From contig NZ_JANBVH010000004.1 of the NCBI RefSeq assembly GCF_024273235.1, forward strand, positions 1 to 64,000: 64,000 nt of DNA. Reading direction: 5' to 3'. The DNA is from Sphingomonas faeni. GTDB lineage: Bacteria; Pseudomonadota; Alphaproteobacteria; Sphingomonadales; Sphingomonadaceae. This document shows positions 9,626 through 19,239 of the stretch, one piece after another. Below the pieces are notes generated by a model, which was given only the letters and a program-made list of their open reading frames with translations, had not been told where the DNA came from and ran no database searches. A program made the translations under genes and the position numbers. Position 1 is the stretch's first letter. The number at the start of each line of letters is the position of its first letter.

Positions 9626-10855
9626 ATGATCGCCGCATTCCTGCTGCTGGCCGCGCAGGCGGGTCCGGACGCCGCGCTTTCTCGCCGGATCGAGCGCGTG
9701 CTGGAGCGCAGCCCGGTGATCGACGGGCATAACGACCTCGCCTGGGAAATCCGCGAGTTGCACGACGCGAAGGTCGAGGCGGTCGATCTCTCCGCCGACA
9801 CCGCACGGCTGCCGAACCCGTTGCAGACCGACATTCCCCGGCTGCGTAAGGGCCATGTCGGGGGGCAGTTCTGGTCGGTCTACATTCCCGCCGATGCGCC
9901 GCGTGCGGTCGAGATGACGCTGGAGGAGATCGATATCGTCCGCCGCTTCGTCGCGGCCAACCCGGCGACGTTCGAACTCGCCACCACCGCCGCGGACATC
10001 CGACGGATCGAAAAGGCGGGGCGGATCGCGTCGCTGATCGGCGTCGAGGGCGGGCACCAGATCGACGGGCGGCTGTCGGTGCTGCGCCAATACCGCGCGC
10101 TCGGCGTCGCCTATATGACGCTGACGCACGGCAAGAGCCTGAACTGGGCGGACAGTTCGACCGATTCGCCGCGCGCGAACGGCTTGAGCGAGTTCGGCCG
10201 CCAGGTGATCGCAGAGATGAACCGGATCGGCATGATCGTCGACGTCTCCCACGTCTCGGACGCGACGATGGCCGCAGCTTTGGCGGCCACCAAGGCGCCG
10301 GTGATCGCCTCGCACTCGAGCGCGCGGGCGATCGCCGACGTGCCGCGCAACATCCCCGACGACCTGCTGCGGGCGATCGGTGCGAACGGGGGCGTGGTGA
10401 TGGTCAACTTCTACCCGTCCTTCCTGTCGGCCGAGTGGCGGGCGTGGGACGTCGCGCGCTCGGCCTATGCGAAGTCGGTCGGCGTGCCGGCGGGAGTCTA
10501 CGGCGCCAAATCGCCTGCGCCGCTGGTAACGTGGGACGCCGCCCACCCGGAGCCGCAGGTCACCGCCGCGATCGTCGCCGATCATGTCGAGCATATCGCG
10601 ACGATCGCGGGCCACGACCATGTCGGGCTCGGCGGCGATTTCGACGGGATCCAGGGGACCGGGCCGATCGGGCTGAAGGGCGTCGACGGCTATCCGCTGC
10701 TGTTCGCGGAACTGGCGCGGCGGGGGTGGAGCGATGGCGATCTGGCGAAGCTGTCCGGCGGCAACGTCCTGCGCGTCATGGAGCGGGTCGAGGCGGTCGC
10801 GAAGGGCATGGCGGGGCTGCCGCCGGTCGACGCAACGGACGTGGCGTCGCGGTAG
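9626..10855 (+). CDS. Membrane dipeptidase (peptidase M19 family)
   Basis: Zinc dipeptidase of the renal dipeptidase family, which cleaves dipeptides including some with D-residues. The 409-residue protein begins with a hydrophobic MIAAFLLLAAQAG, a short signal-like sequence, then VIDGHNDLAW with the first metal ligands (His35, Asp37). The bridging glutamate lies in GVEGGHQIDG, and later ligands in ASHSSAR and GLGGDFDG. The frame extends 61 codons upstream, but that part overlaps the divergent gene and has no signal-like character, so ATG 9626 is preferred. Likely exported. Confidence 0.92.
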   Translation: MIAAFLLLAAQAGPDAALSRRIERVLERSPVIDGHNDLAWEIRELHDAKVEAVDLSADTARLPNPLQTDIPRLRKGHVGGQFWSVYIPADAPRAVEMTLEEIDIVRRFVAANPATFELATTAADIRRIEKAGRIASLIGVEGGHQIDGRLSVLRQYRALGVAYMTLTHGKSLNWADSSTDSPRANGLSEFGRQVIAEMNRIGMIVDVSHVSDATMAAALAATKAPVIASHSSARAIADVPRNIPDDLLRAIGANGGVVMVNFYPSFLSAEWRAWDVARSAYAKSVGVPAGVYGAKSPAPLVTWDAAHPEPQVTAAIVADHVEHIATIAGHDHVGLGGDFDGIQGTGPIGLKGVDGYPLLFAELARRGWSDGDLAKLSGGNVLRVMERVEAVAKGMAGLPPVDATDVASR

Positions 10856-10924
10856 AGGATGTGGCGTCACGGTAAAAAGGACGAGTACTCGTTGCTCGAG
10901 TTTCGACCGAGCCCGCCAAATCTC

Positions 10925-11047
10925 GTCACCCCAGCGAAAGCTGGGGTATCCTCCGTATCAGATGACGTGGGCCAAACGATGATATCCCAGCTTTCGCTGG
11001 GATGACGGGAATGGTCGGGATTACGGGAATGGTCGGGATGACGGGGG
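10925..11047. repeat. Inverted repeat family C (copy 1) followed by 18-bp tandem repeat
   Basis: GTCACCCCAGCGAAAGCTGG and CCAGCTTTCGCTGGGATGAC are the arms of an element of about 83 bp (10925-11007). Directly after it, an 18-bp unit ATGACGGGAATGGTCGGG is repeated about 2.4 times (11002-11047), with one base change in the second copy. The whole lies between the convergent dipeptidase and MFS genes. Confidence 0.88.
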
Positions 11048-11054
11048 AGGGTGG

Positions 11055-12287
11055 TCACGGATCGGGCATCCGCTGCGGCACCGGCGGCTCCACCACCAGC
11101 GGCGGCACCGTTCGCAGCACCAGCCCGATCGCCAGCGCCGCCACCCCCAGCAACAGGCAGAACGCCGTCACGCCCGGCCAACCGGCATGAGTCCACGCGA
11201 ACCCGCCGGCCGATCCCAGCACGCTCGATCCCATATAATAGAAGAACAAATAGAACGCCGCCGCCTGCCCGCGCGAGCCCTGCGCACGCCGCCCTACCCA
11301 GGCGCTCGCGATCGAATGCGCGCCGAAAAAGCCGATCGTCACCACCGCGATCCCCGCGATCACCAGCACCAGCGGCGTCATCGCGGTCAGCGCGACGCCG
11401 GCGATCAGCAGCACGACGGGCACCCAGAACACCTTCCGCCGTCCGAGCCGCCCGGCCAGCGTCCCGAACTTCGCCGAACTCACCGAGCCGAGCACGTAGA
11501 GCAGGAACACGCCGCCGACCGCCGCCTGGCTGAGGCCATAAGGCGGGCGCATCAACCGGAAGCCGGCATAGTTATAGATCGTGACGAACACGCCCATCAG
11601 CAGGAACGCTTCGAGATACAGCAGCGGCATCGCGCGATCGACGAACAACGATCCGGCACTCCGCAACAGCGCGCCCGGTCGTCCCACGCTCGGCGTGAAA
11701 TTGCGCGAGAGCGGCGCGAGCCGGCGGAATGCCTCCGCCATCGCCAGCCCCGCGAGCCCGACTGCGGCAAGCGCCCAGCGCCAGCCTTCGAGATCGGCAA
11801 CGACGCTCACGACCAGTCGCCCGGCCATGCCGCCAAGCGCGCTCCCGGCGATATACAGCCCCATCGCCGCGCCGACCGCGCCCGCATCGACCTCCTCCGC
11901 GACATAGGCCATCGCCACCGCCGGCACCCCCGCGAGCGCGACGCCGGTCAGGAAGCGCAGCACCAGCAACCCGCTCCACCCCGGCACGACCGCCGCCGCG
12001 AGCGTCAGCGCGCCCGCCGCGAACATCGCCGCGATCATCAGCGGGCGCCGGCCGACGCGGTCGGACACGAACCCCGCGAACAGGATGCCGATCGCGAGTG
12101 GTCCGGTCGCGAGCGACACCGCGAGCGATGCCGCCTCCGCGGTGAGGCTGTATTGCGCGGCGAACAGCGGCAGCAACGGCTGCACCGAATACAGCAGCGA
12201 GAAGGTCGAGAACCCTGCGAACAGCATCGCCAGCGTCAGCCGGCGATAGGCTGGCGTGCCCAGAGCGATCGGCGCCTCAGAAGCCAC
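11055..12287 (-). CDS. MFS transporter
   Basis: 410-residue major facilitator with about twelve hydrophobic helices. The loop after helix 2 reads GFVSDRVGRRPLMI, the standard MFS signature, and the matching loop in the second half reads GTLAGRLGRRKVF. The first helix region (FSTFSLLYSVQPLLPLFAAQY) resembles the YnfM/arabinose-efflux-like branch. Substrate unknown. It starts with GTG 12285-12287, which lies inside the end of the HDAC-like gene: the two overlap by 11 bp and are probably translated together. A link between the transporter and deacetylated amines is possible but unproven. Confidence 0.88.
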   Translation of the reverse strand: MASEAPIALGTPAYRRLTLAMLFAGFSTFSLLYSVQPLLPLFAAQYSLTAEAASLAVSLATGPLAIGILFAGFVSDRVGRRPLMIAAMFAAGALTLAAAVVPGWSGLLVLRFLTGVALAGVPAVAMAYVAEEVDAGAVGAAMGLYIAGSALGGMAGRLVVSVVADLEGWRWALAAVGLAGLAMAEAFRRLAPLSRNFTPSVGRPGALLRSAGSLFVDRAMPLLYLEAFLLMGVFVTIYNYAGFRLMRPPYGLSQAAVGGVFLLYVLGSVSSAKFGTLAGRLGRRKVFWVPVVLLIAGVALTAMTPLVLVIAGIAVVTIGFFGAHSIASAWVGRRAQGSRGQAAAFYLFFYYMGSSVLGSAGGFAWTHAGWPGVTAFCLLLGVAALAIGLVLRTVPPLVVEPPVPQRMPDP

Positions 12288-13281
12288 TCAGGAAACTCGC
12301 GACGTTGTGCCCCAGTGCATCGACCGCGTAGCCGCCCTCCATGACGATGGCGGTCGGCCAACCGCGTGCCGCGATGTCGGCGGCCAGCACCGCATAGTCG
12401 GGCGTGGTCAGTTTGAAATGCGAGATCGGATCGCGCTCCCACGTGTCCGCGCCGAAGCTGACGACCAGCAGCCCCGGATCGAAGGCGGCGATCGCGTCGA
12501 GCGCGGTCGTCTGCGCCGCACGGAAGGCATCGATCCGCGTGCCGTGCGGGAGGGGGAGGTTCAGCGTGGTGCCGATCCCTTCGCCTTCACCCGTTTCGTC
12601 GGCGTGGCCCCAGTAGAAGGGATAGTCGGTCTTCGGATCAGCGTGGACCGACGCGTAGAACACGTCGCCTCTCGCGTAGAAGATGTCCTGCGTGCCGTTG
12701 CCGTGGTGATAATCGATATCGAGGATCGCGACGCGGTCAACCCCGGCGTCGCGCGCGGCCTGCGCGGCGATCGCGGCGGTGTTGAGGTGGCAATATCCGC
12801 CGCAATAATCCGCGCCGGCATGGTGGCCGGGCGGGCGACACAGGGCGAACGCCGCGCGGTCGCCGTCGAGTACCGCATGCGTTGCGGCAAGCGCGGACTG
12901 GGCGCTGCCATAGGAGGCGGCCCAGGCCTGCGGCGTGATCGGCGTGGTCGCGTCGAAGCTGTGCGCGCCAATCAACGCGTCGATCCGGGTGAGATCGAGC
13001 GGCCGGCGCCCGCGGATCGGGAAGGTGTAGGGGATCGCGTCGCCCTCGCGACCTGCCTCGCGCCACAGTCGCGCTGCATCCTTGAGGAACGCGACGTACA
13101 GCGCGGGGTGGACGGCCAGGATCGGCGCCTCGCCGCGATCCTCCGGCGCTTCGACCGGACCGATCGCGCGCAGGATCGAGTCGATCCGCGCAGGCGTCTC
13201 CGCATAAGCGGTGAACGCGCCGTTGTGCAGTTCGCGCGCTGGCGCATGGCTCCGCTGGGCCTCGTCGAAGAACAGCCGCAT
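12277..13281 (-). CDS. Histone deacetylase-like / acetylpolyamine amidohydrolase
   Basis: Arginase-fold zinc deacetylase of 334 residues. The catalytic histidine pair is in PPGHHAG (His153-154), GGYCHLN follows, and the zinc ligands are in ILDIDYHHGNGTQDI (Asp190, His192), with the third expected in FGADTWERDP. Bacterial members deacetylate acetylpolyamines or related small molecules. Start ATG 13279-13281 follows AGGAGC; longer frame upstream lacks homology-like content. Its 3' end overlaps the GTG of the MFS gene. thpR lies 91 bp upstream on the same strand. Confidence 0.9.
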   Translation of the reverse strand: MRLFFDEAQRSHAPARELHNGAFTAYAETPARIDSILRAIGPVEAPEDRGEAPILAVHPALYVAFLKDAARLWREAGREGDAIPYTFPIRGRRPLDLTRIDALIGAHSFDATTPITPQAWAASYGSAQSALAATHAVLDGDRAAFALCRPPGHHAGADYCGGYCHLNTAAIAAQAARDAGVDRVAILDIDYHHGNGTQDIFYARGDVFYASVHADPKTDYPFYWGHADETGEGEGIGTTLNLPLPHGTRIDAFRAAQTTALDAIAAFDPGLLVVSFGADTWERDPISHFKLTTPDYAVLAADIAARGWPTAIVMEGGYAVDALGHNVASFLSGF

Positions 13282-13372
13282 CTTTGCTCCTTGGTGCGCG
13301 GTCACGAGGGAAGAACCGACCGATCGCCTTGCGGGTCCTACCGGGTCGCGCGCGTTCGGCAAATTCGACGGC

Positions 13373-13930
13373 TCAGAACAGCGCCAGTTGCCGATCGTCG
13401 TCGCCGTCCAGCAGCCAGCGCCCGATCACGTCGTGGCGTGTCCGGCCGACATGGCTGTGGACCAGCACGAACGCATCCGCGGTCCAGCCGATCGGCGCGA
13501 TGGCCTGCGTGAACGGTGCGCCCTCGCGGTAGCCGAGCGTCATGTGAGGACTGAACCGATAGCCTTCGCGGGCGCGCAACCCGGCCGCCCCGCGTGCCAC
13601 CGCGATCCGCTGATGCAGCGCGGCGAGCGAGGCATTCTTGTGGCGCGGACGCAGCGCGATGGATCGCTCGCTGCCGACGACGGTATCGAACCGGAGCGCG
13701 AAGGGCGCCGCCTCGACCGCATCGCCGATCGCCTTCAGGTCGCGCTCCAAGGCCGTCGACACGCGGTCATGGTCGTCGAGGATGTCGATCGTGACGTGAA
13801 GATGCTCGGGGCGGAGTTTGTCCCCGTCGGTCTCGAACCACGACGCTGCGGCGGTAATCTGGCGCGCGAGCGGAAGCGGCGGGCGGATCGCGAAGAACAG
13901 GCGATGACGGGCGATCGGTCGATGGAACAT
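13373..13930 (-). CDS. thpR: RNA 2',3'-cyclic phosphodiesterase (2'-5' RNA ligase family)
   Basis: 2H phosphoesterase of 185 residues. The two HxTx motifs are visible: HLHVTI (His45, Thr47) and SPHMTLG (His129, Thr131), separated by about 84 residues as in LigT/ThpR. These enzymes hydrolyse 2',3'-cyclic phosphates and can join tRNA halves in the reverse reaction; the physiological role is unsettled. It opens MFHRPIARHRLFFAIRPP. It is first in a minus-strand run with the HDAC-like and MFS genes. Confidence 0.88.
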   Translation of the reverse strand: MFHRPIARHRLFFAIRPPLPLARQITAAASWFETDGDKLRPEHLHVTIDILDDHDRVSTALERDLKAIGDAVEAAPFALRFDTVVGSERSIALRPRHKNASLAALHQRIAVARGAAGLRAREGYRFSPHMTLGYREGAPFTQAIAPIGWTADAFVLVHSHVGRTRHDVIGRWLLDGDDDRQLALF

Positions 13931-14020
13931 GCCGGTTTCCGAATCGGGGGAGGCTGGCTTGTTGCTAATATGTTCTACTGGACTCGTCTAGTTGGCGCGC
14001 GAGACCGGAGGGCTCAAACA

Positions 14021-14124
14021 CCACCCCGGCGAAGGCCGGGGCCCAACTGGAAAGGTCGGAGTAACGAAGCGTGAAGGCTCGTTAACAGCGTATCCCAATT
14101 GGGCCCCGGCCTGCGCCGGGGTGG
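14021..14124. repeat. Intergenic inverted repeat, family B (copy 2)
   Basis: CCACCCCGGCGAAGGCCGGG and CCCCGGCCTGCGCCGGGG arms with the CCCAATTGGG-type boxes just inside. It lies between lysS and thpR, both on the minus strand, so it may insulate the two units. The rest of the 216-bp gap shows nothing recognisable. Confidence 0.88.
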
Positions 14125-14146
14125 ATATCTCTTTCGGGGCGTGGCC

Positions 14147-15712
14147 TTAGCGCGCCAACGCCTCCGCGATCAGCTTCCGCGAATTCGCCACCCCATACAG
14201 CGCGATGAAGCTCCCCATCCGCGGGCCCTGCTCGGAGCCGAGCAACGTCTCGTACAGCGCCTTGAACCAGTCGCGCAGGGTCTCGAACCCGCCGGTCTTG
14301 CCGATCTCGTAGACGATGTTCTGGATATCCTCCGCGCTCGCCTCGGCCGACAGCGCGGCGAGTTCCGCATCCAGCCGCTCCAGCGCCGCGACCTCGACAC
14401 CCTCGGGCGCGCGGCGCTTGAGCGTCGGCGCGACGAAATCGCGGCTATAGGCCAGCGCATAGCCGATCAGCCGGTCGAGCTCCGGGTATTTATCCGCCGA
14501 CGCATCGGGCACGTAGTTCGCCAGATAGCCCCAGACCTGCTCCTTGCTCGCATCGCCCATCACCCCGACGAGGTTGAGCAACAGCCCGAACGTCACCGGC
14601 AGCTCGCCCGTCGGCAGCTTGCCGTCATGGATGTGATGGACCGGGTTGCCGAGCTTCTGCTTCAGGTCCTGGCCGGCATAATTGCCGCGGAACTGCCAAT
14701 ATTCGTCCACCGCGCGCGGGATCACGCCCATGTGCAGCGACTTCGCCTTCTTGGGCTCGCGATACGCGTAGAAGGCCAGCGATTCCTCCGGGCCATAGGT
14801 CAGCCACTGTTCGAGGCTCAGGCCATTGCCCTTCGACTTCGAGATCTTCTCGCCATTCTCGTCGAGGAACATCTCGTAGTTGAAGCCCTCGGGCGGCCGC
14901 CCGCCGAGCACGCGCGCAATCTTCGACGACTGCGTCACCGAATCGATCAGGTCCTTGCCCGCCATCTCGTAGTCGACGCCTAGCGCGACCCAGCGCATCG
15001 CCCAATCGACCTTCCACTGGAGCTTGGCCTTACCGCCGAGTACCGACTGCTCGATCCGCTGTCCCTCGTCTTCAAAGGCGATGAGCCCGGCCTCGGCGTC
15101 GATCACCTCGATCGGCACCTGCAACACGATGCCGCTGGTCGGCGAGATCGGCAGTACCGGTGAATAGGTCGCGCGGCGTTCCGCGCGCAGCGTAGGCAGC
15201 ATCACGTCCTGAATGCCCTGGAAATGCCGCAGCACGCCCTTCAGCGCCTCGTTGAAGCGCCCGGACGTGTAATAGTCGGTCGACGACGCGAACTCATAGT
15301 CGAAGCCGTAGCGGTCGAGAAACTCGCGCAGAATCGCGTTGTTATGTGCGGCAAAGCTCGAATGCGTGCCGAACGGATCGGGGATCTGCGTCAGCGGCTT
15401 GCCGAGATGTTCGCGCAGCATGTCGCCGTTGGGGACGTTGTCCGGCACTTTGCGCAGGCCGTCCATGTCGTCCGAAAACGCGATCAGCCGCGTCGGCGTG
15501 TCGCTCAGCGCGTGGAAGGCATTGCGCACCATCGTCGTGCGCAGCACCTCGTTGAAAGTGCCGATGTGCGGCAGGCCCGACGGTCCGTACCCGGTCTCGA
15601 ACAGCACAGGGTCGCCCGACTTGCCGTTCGGATAGCGCTTCAGGAGTTTGCGCGCCTCCTCGTACGGCCAGGCTTTGGATTCGAGGGCGGCGGTGCGGAG
15701 GTCTTCGGTCAT
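14147..15712 (-). CDS. lysS: Lysine--tRNA ligase, class I
   Basis: 521-residue class I lysyl-tRNA synthetase, the archaeal-type enzyme unrelated in fold to the class II LysRS of most bacteria and known in Alphaproteobacteria. It shows ETGYGPSGLPHIGTFNE with the HIGH-type motif near residue 45, and ENGEKISKSKGNG, the KMSKS loop, near the middle. I place the start at MTEDLRTAALESKAWPYEEA (ATG 15710-15712); the longer frame runs into intergenic repeat C2. Confidence 0.95.
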   Translation of the reverse strand: MTEDLRTAALESKAWPYEEARKLLKRYPNGKSGDPVLFETGYGPSGLPHIGTFNEVLRTTMVRNAFHALSDTPTRLIAFSDDMDGLRKVPDNVPNGDMLREHLGKPLTQIPDPFGTHSSFAAHNNAILREFLDRYGFDYEFASSTDYYTSGRFNEALKGVLRHFQGIQDVMLPTLRAERRATYSPVLPISPTSGIVLQVPIEVIDAEAGLIAFEDEGQRIEQSVLGGKAKLQWKVDWAMRWVALGVDYEMAGKDLIDSVTQSSKIARVLGGRPPEGFNYEMFLDENGEKISKSKGNGLSLEQWLTYGPEESLAFYAYREPKKAKSLHMGVIPRAVDEYWQFRGNYAGQDLKQKLGNPVHHIHDGKLPTGELPVTFGLLLNLVGVMGDASKEQVWGYLANYVPDASADKYPELDRLIGYALAYSRDFVAPTLKRRAPEGVEVAALERLDAELAALSAEASAEDIQNIVYEIGKTGGFETLRDWFKALYETLLGSEQGPRMGSFIALYGVANSRKLIAEALAR

Positions 15713-15806
15713 GCGGGCGGCGATAGCGTGTGGTGGAGGAAGCGCACAACCCTCCCGTTTTCTGCTCACCCGCTCACCCGCCGTCCCACCATCCCTCCCT
15801 CCAACC

Positions 15807-15888
15807 GTCATCCCAGCGAAAGCTGGGATATTCATGGGACGGGTGCTGCGATCTCCACGGGGATATCCCAGCTTTCGCTGGGATGACG
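15807..15888. repeat. Intergenic inverted repeat, family C (copy 2)
   Basis: GTCATCCCAGCGAAAGCTGG and CCAGCTTTCGCTGGGATGAC form a nearly perfect element of 82 bp in the gap between divergent lysS and the DinG-type helicase. Being upstream of both genes, it cannot act as their terminator and may affect promoters or 5' leaders. Confidence 0.9.
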
Positions 15889-15993
15889 GGATAGGTCACC
15901 GATTTGACGCTCCACTATCCTAGACTCCCACCGTCGCGGGAGAACAAGCAGCAAAAGGTTGCCCTTTCGTTCCGCTTCGCACAAGGTCGCGCG

Positions 15994-18693
15994 GTGCTGC
16001 CCTATCCCGCCCTCCACGCCAGCCACGCCGGCATCTGGATCGCGAACGCGGACGGTGCCCGTCCGATCGGGCGGGGCGAGGCGATCCGGATCGCGGCCGA
16101 CACGCCGGTAATCATGCTCAACGCGCCGCTCGTCGGGCAGCGCCTCGGCTATCCCGATCTGTTCGGGCTCGACCTGCTCGAACTCTATGCTTTCCTGCGC
16201 CCCGCGCAGTTCGCGGTGCCGACGCCGAAGGGAATCGCGCGGGTTACCGGGCTCGACGTGCCGACCGAGGACGCGGAGGTCGCGCCGTTCCTTCTGCGCG
16301 CTGCCGACGCGATGCTGGCGCTCACCGACGCCGATTGGCCCGAGCGTGAGGGCGCGTGGACCGCGGCGCAATCGCTGTTCCGCCTGCGCTGGCCCTGGGC
16401 TCCCGTCGTCGCCGAGCGGCTGAAGAAACCGTCCGTCAACGAACGCTGGCTGTTCTCGTCGCTCCCCGAATGGGAGGAGCACGCCCCACGCCCCGCCCCG
16501 CGCACGGTCACGATCGAACCCGGCGACGCCGAAGCGCGCCTCGTCGACCTCACCGGCCACGGCGCCGAGGAACGCCCCGGCCAGCGCGCCTATGCCGGCG
16601 CCGCAACCGCCGCCTTCGCGCCGCGCGCGATGCGCGACACGCCCAACCTCGTCCTCGCCGAGGCGGGCACCGGGATCGGCAAGACATTGGGCTATCTCGC
16701 CCCCGCCTCGCTCTGGGCCGAAAAGGCGGGTGGTGCAGTGTGGATCTCGACCTACACGAAGACGCTCCAGCGCCAGTTGGGGCAGGAAACCGCACGTCTG
16801 TATCCCGACGCGGCGACCCGCAAGGCCAAGGTCGTCACGCGGAAGGGGCGCGAGAATTACCTTTGCCTGCTCAACCTGGAGGACGCGCTGCAGGGCGGGT
16901 TCGCGGGCCGCGCGGCGATTTTGGCGCATCTCGTCGCGCGCTGGGCCGCCTATAGCGCCGACGGCGACATGGTCGGCGGCGACCTGCCCGGCTGGCTGCC
17001 GACCTTGTTCCGCCGCAACGGCTCGACCGCGCTGACCGACCGGCGCGGCGAGTGCGTGTACGCGGGCTGCCCGCACTACCGGAAATGCTTCATCGAGCGC
17101 GCCGCCCGCGCCTCGTCCGACGCCGACATCGTCATCGCCAACCACGCGCTGGTGATGGTCAACGCGGCACGCGGCCGCGAACTCGCCACCCGCCCGACGC
17201 GCTACGTGTTCGACGAGGGGCACCATATCTTCGACGCGGCCGATTCGATGTTCGCGACCGCGCTGACCGGCGCCGAGACGATCGAACTGCGTCGCTGGAT
17301 CCTCGGCCCCGAATCGAGCGGTCGCGGGCGGCGGCGGGGGCTCGCCGCACGCCTGTCCGATCTCGCCAGCTATGACGAACAGGGTGCGCGGGCGATCTCC
17401 GACGCGGTAACGGCGGCGGGGGCACTCGCGTCCGACGACTGGCTCCAACGCCTCGGCGAAGGCGCGCCGTTCGGACCGATCGAGACGTTGCTCGCCGCCG
17501 TCCGGGGGCTCACCTACGCACGGGCCGAGCAACCCGGTGACGCGGGCTATGGCCTGGAAACCGAACTCGCCGAACCCGATGCGACGCTGATCGAGGCCGC
17601 CGCGCCCGCCGCCGCCGCCCTCGACGCCCTTGTCCGGCCGCTCGTGACGCTCGGGCGTCGCCTCGAAGCGGTTCTCGCCGAAGCGCCCGACTGGATGGAC
17701 GGCCCTGCCCGAGCCCGGGTCGAGGGCGCGATCGCCTCGATCGGCTGGCGCGCGGAGACGGTGGCGTCGTGGCTATCGCTGCTCGCGCGCGTCGGCGGCC
17801 CGGTCGATGGCGATTTCGTCGATTGGCTCGCGGTCGATCGGATCGAGGGCCGCGAGTTCGACATCGGCCTCCACCGTCACTGGCTCGACCCGACGCGCCC
17901 GTTCGCCGAGATCGTCCTGAAGCCCGCCCATGGTGCGCTCGTCACCTCGGCGACGCTCACCGGCGGCGGCGACTGGGAGGTGGCCGAAGCCCGCACCGGC
18001 GCGCCGCATCTGCTGCGCCCCGCCGCGCGGTTCGAGGCGAAGAGCCCGTTCGACTATACGCGCCAAGCCGAAGTGCTGATCGTCACCGACGTCAAGCGTG
18101 GCGATATCGGCGCGCTTGCCAATGCCTATGCGCAACTGATCGTCGCCAGCCGCGGCGGTACGCTCGGGCTGTTCACTGCCATCCGCAGGTTGCGCGGCGT
18201 GCATGGCCGCATCGCCGATCGACTCGCGCGCGAAGGCCTGCCGCTACACGCGCAGCACGTCGACCCGATCGACACCGGCACCTTGGTCGACATCTTTCGC
18301 GACGATCCCGGCGCGTCGCTGCTCGGCACCGATGCGCTCCGAGATGGCGTCGACGTGCCCGGCGAATCGCTGCGGCTGGTAGTTATGGAGGGCGTGCCTT
18401 GGGCGAAACCCTCAGTTCTCCACGCCGCGCGCAGGCTCGCGGGCGGTGGTTCAGCGTATGACGATCGTCTCGTCCGCGCGCGTTTGGCGCAGGCGTTCGG
18501 CCGGCTGATCCGCCGCGCCGACGATTCCGGCGTGTTCGTGATGCTGTCCGCCGCGATGCCGTCGCGACTGCTCAGCGCGTTCCCGCCGGGCGTGCCGATC
18601 GCCCGCGTGACGCTCGAAGAAGCGGTGGCCCGAGTCGCAAGCCGGCTTTCCTCACGGGTCCCGGTAGGGCATGAAAGCCGCGAACCGGCTTGA
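15994..18693 (+). CDS. DinG-family ATP-dependent DNA helicase (XPD-like, Fe-S)
   Basis: Superfamily 2 helicase of about 899 residues related to DinG/XPD. Walker A is AEAGTGIGKTLGYL, the DEAH box is FDEGHHIFD, and the cysteines in NYLCLL and GECVYAGCPHYRKC fit a four-cysteine Fe-S cluster between them. Motif VI is QAFGRLIRR near the C-terminus. It opens DNA structures during repair or replication-transcription conflicts. The N-terminal 200 residues before Walker A are an extra domain I do not recognise. Start: the frame is open to TTG 15904, but GTG 15994 has AAGG at good spacing. The sixA-like gene follows 8 bp after the stop, so the two form an operon. Confidence 0.9.
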   Translation: MLPYPALHASHAGIWIANADGARPIGRGEAIRIAADTPVIMLNAPLVGQRLGYPDLFGLDLLELYAFLRPAQFAVPTPKGIARVTGLDVPTEDAEVAPFLLRAADAMLALTDADWPEREGAWTAAQSLFRLRWPWAPVVAERLKKPSVNERWLFSSLPEWEEHAPRPAPRTVTIEPGDAEARLVDLTGHGAEERPGQRAYAGAATAAFAPRAMRDTPNLVLAEAGTGIGKTLGYLAPASLWAEKAGGAVWISTYTKTLQRQLGQETARLYPDAATRKAKVVTRKGRENYLCLLNLEDALQGGFAGRAAILAHLVARWAAYSADGDMVGGDLPGWLPTLFRRNGSTALTDRRGECVYAGCPHYRKCFIERAARASSDADIVIANHALVMVNAARGRELATRPTRYVFDEGHHIFDAADSMFATALTGAETIELRRWILGPESSGRGRRRGLAARLSDLASYDEQGARAISDAVTAAGALASDDWLQRLGEGAPFGPIETLLAAVRGLTYARAEQPGDAGYGLETELAEPDATLIEAAAPAAAALDALVRPLVTLGRRLEAVLAEAPDWMDGPARARVEGAIASIGWRAETVASWLSLLARVGGPVDGDFVDWLAVDRIEGREFDIGLHRHWLDPTRPFAEIVLKPAHGALVTSATLTGGGDWEVAEARTGAPHLLRPAARFEAKSPFDYTRQAEVLIVTDVKRGDIGALANAYAQLIVASRGGTLGLFTAIRRLRGVHGRIADRLAREGLPLHAQHVDPIDTGTLVDIFRDDPGASLLGTDALRDGVDVPGESLRLVVMEGVPWAKPSVLHAARRLAGGGSAYDDRLVRARLAQAFGRLIRRADDSGVFVMLSAAMPSRLLSAFPPGVPIARVTLEEAVARVASRLSSRVPVGHESREPA

Positions 18694-18701
18694 GGATTGC
18701 C

Positions 18702-19238
18702 ATGAAGACGTTGACGCTGTTGCGCCACGCCAAGTCCGGCTGGGACGATCCGGTCGCGCGCGATTTCGATCGCCCGCTCAACGCCAAGGGCAAGCGCGCC
18801 GCCGCGATGGTCGGCCGGCACATGCGGTCGCTGGGACTCGTGTTCGATCATGCGATCGCGTCGCCGGCGGTACGGGTTACGGAGACGTTGGAGCAGATCG
18901 AATCGGGCTATGGCAGGACGATCGCGCCTGCCTGGGACCGGCGCGTGTATCTGGCTTCGGCGGCGACGTTGCTGGACGTGGTGCACGGCTTTCCGGCGGA
19001 GACGCAGAGCGCGTTGCTGGTCGGGCACAACCCCGGGCTGGAGGATCTGGTGCTGATGCTGGTTGCGGATGGGGCCGACCCGCTGCGCGATGCGGTCGAG
19101 GACAAATATCCGACGGCCAGCATTGCGGAGCTTCAGTTCGAAGGGGAGTGGGGGGATGTCGCGACAAGCACTGCCCGCCTGACCCGCTTTATCCGCCCTC
19201 GCGATCTCGATCCGACGCTAGGTCCAGACGCGGACTAA
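18702..19238 (+). CDS. SixA-like histidine phosphatase
   Basis: 178-residue histidine phosphatase. The phosphohistidine motif is LLRHAKSGWDD (His9), and the second catalytic histidine is in LLVGHNPGLEDL. SixA proteins remove phosphate from histidine phosphotransfer domains. Whether this copy does so or has a small-molecule substrate is not evident. ATG 18702 is eight bases after the helicase stop, implying cotranscription. Confidence 0.88.
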   Translation: MKTLTLLRHAKSGWDDPVARDFDRPLNAKGKRAAAMVGRHMRSLGLVFDHAIASPAVRVTETLEQIESGYGRTIAPAWDRRVYLASAATLLDVVHGFPAETQSALLVGHNPGLEDLVLMLVADGADPLRDAVEDKYPTASIAELQFEGEWGDVATSTARLTRFIRPRDLDPTLGPDAD

Positions 19239-19239
19239 C

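Noticed and set aside
8398-9732. A 444-codon plus-strand frame opposite the acyltransferase gene
   Set aside because: Translation is mostly Arg, Gln, Pro and His with no hydrophobic core; the opposite strand encodes a coherent polytopic membrane protein.
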